A stretch of 7,887 nt of DNA from Desulfobacterales bacterium C00003106 (GTDB lineage Bacteria; Desulfobacterota; Desulfobacteria; Desulfobacterales; C00003106): contig MAXM01000166.1 of assembly GCA_001751015.1 (NCBI GenBank), positions 1 through 7,887 on the forward strand, written 5' to 3'. Each line of letters opens with the position of its first letter. Positions within the stretch are counted from its first letter, which is position 1. The notes under the pieces are model-generated. The model was not told the DNA's origin. It did not search any database and saw nothing but the letters and a program-made list of their open reading frames with translations. Made by a program: the position numbers and the translations under genes. Shown piece after piece: positions 1 through 4,387 of the stretch.

Positions 1-32
1 CGCCTTGAAGGATTTTTCGGGGTAGGGGACAT
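1..32 (-). CDS. 5' end of an unidentified gene, cut by the window edge
   Basis: Only the first ten codons are inside the window, reading MSPTPKNPSR on the minus strand from an ATG at 32-30. What supports a real start is the ribosome binding site: a perfect AGGAGG (41-46, read on the minus strand) placed 8 nt before the ATG. A possible -10 (TACAAT, 84-79) lies upstream with only a poor -35 match (TTAAAA, 106-101) at 16 nt. Ten residues are too few to assign a family. A hairpin at 164-182 and a tandem heptamer repeat lie upstream. That arrangement would suit an IS200/REP-type transposase gene, but this is a guess from context and not something the peptide shows. Confidence 0.45.
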   Translation of the reverse strand, partial: MSPTPKNPSR

Positions 33-116
33 CCTATATTCCTCCTGTCAAGAAAAATTGTTAGTTCGCTGTGGCTGTATTGTAACTTTGCCAGATGCAG
101 TTTTAATATCACCCGA

Positions 117-151
117 GTTGAGCGATTAGCCTTTAGCGGTTAGCTATTAGT
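117..151. repeat. Five tandem 7-bp units, consensus NNTTAGC
   Basis: Five heptamers follow each other without gaps: GTTGAGC, GATTAGC, CTTTAGC, GGTTAGC and TATTAGT. The three central copies keep TTAGC exactly, and the outer two differ at one core position each. The array sits between the left-edge gene and the hairpin at 164-182, outside any supported coding region. Its function is unknown. Such short arrays can arise by replication slippage. Confidence 0.6.
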
Positions 152-163
152 ATCGGTCTAAAC

Positions 164-182
164 CCTCCACCTCTGGTGGAGG
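164..182. repeat. Perfect 8-bp inverted repeat (CCTCCACC-TCT-GGTGGAGG)
   Basis: The two 8-base arms are exactly complementary around a 3-base centre, giving a compact GC-rich hairpin on either strand. No T-run follows on the plus strand and only three T's on the minus strand, so an intrinsic terminator is unlikely. The hairpin lies 132 bp upstream of the left-edge minus-strand start codon. Subterminal hairpins of this kind mark the ends of IS200/IS605 elements and REP units, so a mobile-element end is possible but unproven. Confidence 0.6.
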
Positions 183-212
183 ACTCACATAGGTTCTACC
201 GATCCGGCGTGA

Positions 213-449
213 CAACGCGTCTCTATCATTAAGCAAGACAAGCTATGGATACGCCAAAAGAGCAGAGCGAAAAAAGTTGAAGTTATTCCGTCCCCGTTTC
301 TATCTTTTGCAAAAGCCGGGGAGGATCTTACAGAGCTGATCCATCAGCTTGATTTCGGGGCAGTTCGATCCATCAAAATCAAAAATTCTCCAATAAATTT
401 TACGGAGACCCTTATCCATTTCATTCATGCGTCAGGGCTGCCGCCAGGT
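213..449 (+). other. Open, protein-like stretch in frame with the kinase, without a usual start codon
   Basis: Reading in the kinase frame, there is no stop from 213 (just after TGA 210-212) to the kinase ATG at 450, that is 79 codons, yet the stretch contains no ATG, GTG or TTG. The translation looks like folded protein, with segments such as FLSFAKAGEDLTELIHQL and FIHASGLPPGMLFDSM. An ATG at 245 opens the neighbouring frame (MDTPKEQSEKS, stop at 278-280). Dropping one A from the A6 run at 270-275 would join that start smoothly to the kinase frame. The likely readings are a one-base indel (mutation or sequencing error) at the true N-terminus, a 5' truncation, or chance openness. No convincing Shine-Dalgarno precedes 245. 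Confidence 0.4.
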
Positions 450-1931
450 ATGCTGTTTGACAGTATGTCGAATGTTATGATAAGAAGGAAAATGGAGAAA
501 AGAGGATCTTGCAATAATTCTCAGGGATCGGTGCGCATGAAACGGTTATATTTTCTCGAAAAAAGAGTCCATCAAAAGATGGATGATTATGAAACATACA
601 GTTTTACAGATCGTCAGGATGCCGCCCTCAGGGCATTTTTTGACCTGAGCCAGGAGTACGAATCCACAGAAGATCTTTATTGTATATGCGTTGTTATTGT
701 GAAGGCCTTTTTTGACCTTGACGCAAAGCTCTACGCGATGTTGAACGGAGATTCCCTGCGACTCGTATGCACTTCGCACCAAGGGCTGATTAAGAGCCGG
801 GACGAAATGCGCGTGCCTCCGATCATGGTATACTCTGAGGCAGAAGAACACCAGGGTTCATGTTTTTTCCCCGTAATCGGAAACAAAGCGCTGATAGACA
901 GGCTTCCATCCCTGTGCTCCGGTGAAGTACTCGGGATTCTCCAGATTGAGGACGCTGCTGATCTAACCAAAAAAGATCGGTTTTTTTTTCAGAAGTTTGC
1001 AAACAGAATCGGATACGCTTTACACAACAAGATCCTTGTCTGTAAGAATATAAAGCATCTCAGATTTATTCGTTCCCTTGTCAAAGATATTGAGCACAAT
1101 ATTATTGTTCCGAATATTGAGTTCAAGCTCTACATCAAAAGGATACAATCCGAGGTGAAAAAGGGCTGTGATCTCGAAAAGGAATTCGGCAGCCTTCTGA
1201 CCCGGACCGACATCAAGATCGAAGAAAGGCTGAAACTGCTGCGAGTGGTGCATGAGAATATGAGCCAGTCAGCAGACATGCTGCAAAAACAGGTAGAAAA
1301 TGTTACGAAGCATTACAAGAACACCAGCCTCTTTCTGGAGACCCTCCTGAGAAGGTCTCATTTTGAAAAAGGACACTACGTCCTCAACAGAAGGAGCTGT
1401 AAAATAAAAGAAGATATTATCCTGCCGCAATTGGAAGAATATGCAAAAAAGATAAAGCGCAATCGTATTGAAGTCCGCGATGAATACGACAGTCCGGACA
1501 GGGAAAAACCGATGCTTGTTGACAAGGGTCTTTTGGCCCAGGTCTATTCCAATCTGATTTCCAATGCAATCAAGTACATAAGAGAAGTAAAAAAAGAAGG
1601 GCAAAGCCTGAAATATATTGCCTATGGAAGGGAAATCCTTGAAGATTATTTCTTAAAAGACGCGCACGGCTTCAAGTATTATCTTTTCAGCACCGGACCT
1701 CATCTCCGCAAAGGGGAACGGGACATGATATTCGTCGAAGGGTATCGCGGAAGCAACGTCAATAATGCTCCCGGCACAGGCCAGGGACTCTATTTTTTCA
1801 GGGAAATCGTCCGTGTACATGGTGGAATCGTGGGTTATGAGCCTGTGCCGTATGGAAACAGATTCTATTTCATACTCCCGCCGTCTCATAGTTGTCTGCA
1901 AGGGATGGGGAAGAACTATCCGCGTGGATGA
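450..1931 (+). CDS. Cytosolic GAF-domain sensor histidine kinase
   Basis: This protein of 493 residues from ATG 450 has no membrane segment or signal peptide, so it probably senses a cytoplasmic input. Residues ~55-195 look like a GAF domain, ending with GVLGILQIED-type strands. Residues ~200-310 are a helical dimerisation region with the likely phosphoacceptor H216 in DIEHNIIVPN, an atypical H-box. Residues ~350-477 form the ATPase domain, with an N-box (NLISNAIKYI, N372), an F-box region (MIFVEGYRGSN) and a G2 box (GTGQGLYFFREIV). The G1 box lacks the usual DxGxG and reads FSTGPHL. The start is uncertain. ATG 537 has a better Shine-Dalgarno (AGGGA 523-527), and the open stretch upstream suggests the full gene began near 245. 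No response regulator is adjacent, so its partner is unknown. The gene ends inside the convergent xerD. Confidence 0.83.
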   Translation: MLFDSMSNVMIRRKMEKRGSCNNSQGSVRMKRLYFLEKRVHQKMDDYETYSFTDRQDAALRAFFDLSQEYESTEDLYCICVVIVKAFFDLDAKLYAMLNGDSLRLVCTSHQGLIKSRDEMRVPPIMVYSEAEEHQGSCFFPVIGNKALIDRLPSLCSGEVLGILQIEDAADLTKKDRFFFQKFANRIGYALHNKILVCKNIKHLRFIRSLVKDIEHNIIVPNIEFKLYIKRIQSEVKKGCDLEKEFGSLLTRTDIKIEERLKLLRVVHENMSQSADMLQKQVENVTKHYKNTSLFLETLLRRSHFEKGHYVLNRRSCKIKEDIILPQLEEYAKKIKRNRIEVRDEYDSPDREKPMLVDKGLLAQVYSNLISNAIKYIREVKKEGQSLKYIAYGREILEDYFLKDAHGFKYYLFSTGPHLRKGERDMIFVEGYRGSNVNNAPGTGQGLYFFREIVRVHGGIVGYEPVPYGNRFYFILPPSHSCLQGMGKNYPRG

Positions 1932-2803
1932 TACTTTGCGTGTATCTCTTTAAGCCTCTCCCGCGCCACATGCGTATATATTTGAGTCGTGGCGATATCC
2001 ACGTGACCCAGCATTGTCTGAACTGACCTGAGATCCGCCCCCCTTTCGATCAAATGTGTTGCAAAAGAGTGTCTGAGAGTGTGAGGATAGACGTTTTTTT
2101 CTATGTTCACCTTGGCGGCATAACGTTTGAGGAGTTTCCAGAAACCCTGCCGGGTCAAACAGTTCCCTGACCGGTTGACAAAAAGATAGGCGCTTTTTCG
2201 CCCCTTGAGAAGACGACCCCTCGCGGTTTTCAGGTATTCTTCGATTTGCTTTAATGCTGTAAATCCTACAGGCACTATCCGCTCTTTGGACCCCTTGCCC
2301 AATATCTTCACAAAACCGGCATCTATGTTGATTGCCTGCGATCGGATCGTGATTAGTTCCGAAACCCTCAGGCCGGCCGCGTATAAGAGCTCCAGCATGG
2401 CCGAGTCCCTCATGCCGAGAGGTGTTTTGCGATCCGGAGCAGCGAGGAGTTTTTCCACCTCATCCAACTGCAGGAAGTCCGGCAGGTTCTGCAGCCATTT
2501 TGGAATATCTATCATCAGGGCCGGGTTGGCCTTCAATATCCCCTCATCGTTCAGAAATCGATAGAAACCCCGAAGCGTCACCACCTGCCGAGCCCTGCTT
2601 CTTGCTGAGAGTCCTTCTTTATGCAGGGCAATCAGATAACGCAATATATGGACCGTGTCGGAATCAGAGATATTTGAAACCCCTTTTCTCTTCAAAAACA
2701 GGAGATAGCGGGTCAAATCCCTGGTATAGGCCTCGAGTGTATTTAAGGAAAGCCCTTTTTCCACCACCAGAAAATCGGTAAATCTGTCCACGAGGGCATC
2801 CAT
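1916..2803 (-). CDS. xerD: Site-specific tyrosine recombinase, XerD-type
   Basis: This 295-residue tyrosine recombinase would resolve chromosome dimers at dif with a XerC partner. Residues ~1-90 form the SAM-like core-binding domain (FLVVEKGLSLNTLEAYTRDL), and ~105-290 the catalytic domain. All catalytic residues are visible: R146 (AAGLRVSEL), K170 (GKGSKERIVP), H241 and R244 (HTLRHSFATH), H267 (LGHVDIATTQ) and nucleophile Y276 (IYTHV). The C-terminal THVARERLKEIHAKYHPRG resembles XerD more than XerC, and XerC remains the alternative. I chose ATG 2803-2801 over an upstream in-frame start near 2887. It overlaps the stop of the aminopeptidase gene as TGATG, it gives the normal family length, and the extra residues look non-native. 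Translation is probably coupled to the upstream gene. Confidence 0.93.
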   Translation of the reverse strand: MDALVDRFTDFLVVEKGLSLNTLEAYTRDLTRYLLFLKRKGVSNISDSDTVHILRYLIALHKEGLSARSRARQVVTLRGFYRFLNDEGILKANPALMIDIPKWLQNLPDFLQLDEVEKLLAAPDRKTPLGMRDSAMLELLYAAGLRVSELITIRSQAINIDAGFVKILGKGSKERIVPVGFTALKQIEEYLKTARGRLLKGRKSAYLFVNRSGNCLTRQGFWKLLKRYAAKVNIEKNVYPHTLRHSFATHLIERGADLRSVQTMLGHVDIATTQIYTHVARERLKEIHAKYHPRG

Positions 2804-3912
2804 CAAACCAGCACCGGCATCCTGTTTAAGACATCCGCCCCATCCGGCTGCACCACGATCATGTTTTCCAGCCTGACCCCGCCCCATCCGGGTATGTATA
2901 TGCCGGGTTCCACAGTAACGACCATCCCGGCTTCAAGCTGCGTATCCTGTCTCGGACTCAACGCCGGCATCTCATGCACCGCCAGGCCGACACCATGGCC
3001 CAAACCATGACCGAATTTGTCGCCAAATCCCTTCCTGTCTATGTAATCGCGGGCAATCCCGTCGACAAACCTGCTGCTGACACCGGCCCTTATGGCGGCA
3101 ATAGCCTTTTGCTGCGCATCATATACGATGTTGACGATATCTGCGAATTCAGCATCCGGCCTTCCAAGCGTAACCGTCCGCGTCATATCGGAACAGTAGC
3201 CGTCCAGGCGGGATCCCATGTCAATAATAATCGGTTCTCCTTTCCTGATCCTCCGGTCCGTGGGGATGGCGTGTGGGAAGGCGGCATTTTTCCCGGAGGC
3301 GACAATTGGGGGGAATGATATCTCTTCGGCCCCTTTTTCCCGTATCCGTTTCTCAATTGACCATGCCACCTCCTTTTCCGATATTCCGGGTTCGAGTTCT
3401 TCCAGGATCAAAGCAAGCACCCCTTCCGTGATTGCAACCGATCTTCTGATTGCATCGAGTTCGGAGGCGTCTTTTACAGACCGGAGATCTTCTATGAGCC
3501 CCTCACAAGGCACAAGCTCAACTGATACCTGTTCATTTTTCAGGGCCTCGGAGAGCTTTTGAAACTGGATACACGAAACGCGGCCGGCCTCAAATCCAAG
3601 CCGTCTGACATCAGCATCTCTTGCGATTCGTGGCAGGACTTTGATAACCCCTTTTGAGTAGTCAACAAGTTCAAAACCATGGGCCTCGGTTTCCGCCTGG
3701 CGTGTGTAACGAAAATCAGTGGCAAGCAACTGCCTGCTTTCCGAGATAAACAGGGAACCGGCAGACTCGTCACACTGACCGTCACGGCCTCTAAACCCCG
3801 ACAAATACCTGCGGTTTTCTTCCTTCAACACCCATAACATATCAATTGACTGGGCATGCAGGCGTTTTCTCAATTTTCTCAACCGCTGTGTGCATTTTTC
3901 TTTTTCGTCCAT
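2803..3912 (-). CDS. M24B metallopeptidase, probable Xaa-Pro aminopeptidase
   Basis: This 369-residue cytosolic enzyme probably removes an N-terminal residue preceding proline (PepP/YpdF/PepQ-like group). Residues ~1-145 form the creatinase-like N-terminal domain, and ~150-369 the pita-bread catalytic domain. The five dimetal ligands are all present: D231 (IIIDMGS), D242 (YCSDMTRT), H306 (GHGLGHGVG), E335 (VEPGIY) and E349 (VRLEN), plus the second active-site histidine H313 (AVHE). I prefer ATG 3912-3910, which has AGGG 8 nt upstream. A longer frame from GTG 4017 is excluded because it lies upstream of and across the promoter at 4001-4030. The gene is the first of a two-gene unit with xerD. 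Its exact specificity (aminopeptidase or prolidase) cannot be read from sequence alone. Confidence 0.93.
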   Translation of the reverse strand: MDEKEKCTQRLRKLRKRLHAQSIDMLWVLKEENRRYLSGFRGRDGQCDESAGSLFISESRQLLATDFRYTRQAETEAHGFELVDYSKGVIKVLPRIARDADVRRLGFEAGRVSCIQFQKLSEALKNEQVSVELVPCEGLIEDLRSVKDASELDAIRRSVAITEGVLALILEELEPGISEKEVAWSIEKRIREKGAEEISFPPIVASGKNAAFPHAIPTDRRIRKGEPIIIDMGSRLDGYCSDMTRTVTLGRPDAEFADIVNIVYDAQQKAIAAIRAGVSSRFVDGIARDYIDRKGFGDKFGHGLGHGVGLAVHEMPALSPRQDTQLEAGMVVTVEPGIYIPGWGGVRLENMIVVQPDGADVLNRMPVLV

Positions 3913-3983
3913 TTTCACATCCCTGGCAACCTGACCATTTTCCGAAGGAGAGCATTGATAAACATTTTTACCATATCTACAAC

Positions 3984-4001
3984 TATTTGTTATTACAAAT
4001 A
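3984..4001. promoter_or_regulatory. Perfect 7-bp dyad at the aminopeptidase promoter start point
   Basis: The sequence TATTTGT-TATT-ACAAATA is an exact inverted repeat with a 4-bp centre. It abuts the -10 hexamer of the minus-strand promoter and covers the expected transcription start. A repressor bound here would block the promoter. It matches no operator I recognise, and AT-rich dyads also arise by chance. Confidence 0.35.
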
Positions 4002-4030
4002 TAATAGTCTCCTTCACAATCCATTGTCAA
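4001..4030 (-). promoter_or_regulatory. sigma70-type promoter for the aminopeptidase-xerD unit
   Basis: On the minus strand, a consensus -35 TTGACA (4030-4025) is followed after 18 bp by a -10 TATTAT (4006-4001), a one-mismatch match to TATAAT. It leaves a leader of about 80 nt before the aminopeptidase ATG at 3912. It is the best promoter match noticed on that strand in this gap. Confidence 0.7.
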
Positions 4031-4118
4031 GAATATTCGTTCCCGTTCCTTACAGTACAAAAGTGAAGGCCAAATTGCGGGATGCCTATTATGTGATGTC
4101 ATTCGTTTTCAAATAATG

Positions 4119-4135
4119 CAGGGGCAAACCCCCTG
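4119..4135. repeat. REP-like hairpin CAGGGG-CAAAC-CCCCTG
   Basis: Six-base arms pair perfectly around a 5-base loop, and two G-T pairs could lengthen the stem. It is followed by TGGTTG and later ACGCCC. It resembles the dispersed palindromic units of the type GGGGCAACCCC-TGTGGTTGCCC that I recall from several environmental bacterial genomes, which is knowledge from memory and not tested here. No T-run follows, so it is not an intrinsic terminator. It sits between the two divergent promoters. Confidence 0.45.
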
Positions 4136-4161
4136 TGGTTGTATGATGACGCCCTTTTTGC

Positions 4162-4191
4162 TTGACTTTTGTGTTTTATCAAACTTAATAT
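4162..4191 (+). promoter_or_regulatory. sigma70-type promoter for hslU-argB-argD
   Basis: The -35 TTGACT (4162-4167) and -10 TAATAT (4186-4191) are separated by 18 bp. Each is close to consensus. Transcription would begin near 4198, giving a leader of about 190 nt before hslU. No heat-shock (sigma32 or CIRCE) element was seen, although HslUV is often a heat-shock system. Confidence 0.65.
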
Positions 4192-4200
4192 GTTAAGTTT
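4181..4200. promoter_or_regulatory. Perfect 8-bp dyad over the hslU promoter -10 and start
   Basis: AAACTTAA-TATG-TTAAGTTT is an exact inverted repeat with a 4-bp centre. It contains the -10 hexamer and reaches the predicted start site, the classic position for a repressor operator. It fits neither the ARG box, CIRCE, Fur, LexA nor Rex consensus, so the regulator is unknown. Confidence 0.45.
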
Positions 4201-4304
4201 AATGGTTTGAGATGCTCGTCTGCCTGTTTTCTGAAAACAATAGCGCTTGATAATACGATTTCAGAGCGTGTAAAGAAAGAAGAGCAGACAAGAGAGCAGA
4301 TGAA

Positions 4305-4328
4305 CAGGCGAAAGTATTCATTCGCCTG
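4305..4328 (+). promoter_or_regulatory. Strong 8-bp leader hairpin (possible antiterminator)
   Basis: CAGGCGAA (4305-4312) and TTCGCCTG (4321-4328) are exactly complementary around an 8-nt loop. It is the most stable-looking local structure in the leader. Its right arm shares 4324-4328 with the left arm of the terminator-like hairpin, so only one of the two can form at a time. Confidence 0.5.
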
Positions 4329-4347
4329 AATTTGAATTCGGCTTTTT
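4324..4347 (+). terminator. Weak terminator-like hairpin with T-run inside the hslU leader
   Basis: GCC-(T bulge)-GAAT pairs with ATTC-GGC around the loop TTGA, and TTTTT (4343-4347) follows at once. The stem is only seven pairs with a bulge, so it would be an inefficient terminator, consistent at best with an attenuator. An ARG box in DNA would by itself create the GAAT/ATTC pairing, so the hairpin may be incidental. Confidence 0.25.
4325..4342. promoter_or_regulatory. ARG-box-like ArgR site ahead of hslU-argB-argD
   Basis: TGAAT-TTGA-ATTCG (4327-4340) differs at one position from the core of the ArgR consensus TGAAT-WWWW-ATTCA, apart from a G in the W-rich centre. An extra half-site ATTCA lies at 4316-4320, at a spacing close to the paired boxes known from enterobacterial arg operators. 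The downstream genes argB and argD make ArgR control plausible. Its place about 130 bp after the predicted start would suggest a roadblock or an unseen closer promoter. Confidence 0.35.
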
Positions 4348-4387
4348 GCGAGTTCATGTCTAATGAAAGCAGGGAGTTATTACCTTT

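Larger units (their letters stand above)
4198..4387 (+). promoter_or_regulatory. Long structured leader of hslU
   Basis: The leader spans about 190 nt between the predicted start site and the hslU ATG. Besides the hairpins listed separately, several segments can pair. GTCTGC (4218-4223) matches GCAGAC (4284-4289), CTGAAA (4231-4236) matches TTTCAG (4259-4264), and GCCTGTT (4222-4228) matches AACAGGC (4303-4309). The last pairing competes with the 4305-4328 hairpin. Short frames include ATG 4212-TGA 4250 (12 codons) and ATG 4300-TGA 4329 (MNRRKYSFA), the latter open back to a TTG at 4207, but none has a strong Shine-Dalgarno. The hslU ribosome site AGGGAG (4371-4376) lies outside these pairings. 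No known riboswitch class was recognised. Confidence 0.4.

Noticed and set aside
1..129. Open frame on the plus strand at the left edge (42 codons to TAG 127-129)
   Set aside because: It could be the tail of a gene, but its translation is featureless and the opposite strand has a strong ribosome site and start in the same place.
164..182. Intrinsic terminator
   Set aside because: The hairpin is perfect, but no adequate T-run follows on either strand.
2205..2564. 119-codon plus-strand frame within xerD
   Set aside because: It is antisense to the xerD catalytic region, where all catalytic residues are in place.
3913..4017. Upstream GTG start for the aminopeptidase
   Set aside because: The extension runs through the promoter at 4001-4030, so it would not be transcribed, and family length favours ATG 3912.
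3856..4116. 86-codon frame on the plus strand over the aminopeptidase start
   Set aside because: It is antisense to the aminopeptidase N-terminus and its promoter, has no good ribosome site, and its translation has no recognisable features.
4031..4387. Possible hslV remnant before hslU
   Set aside because: No frame shows the N-terminal Thr-Thr active site or Gly-rich HslV motifs, and promoter and leader elements fill the space.
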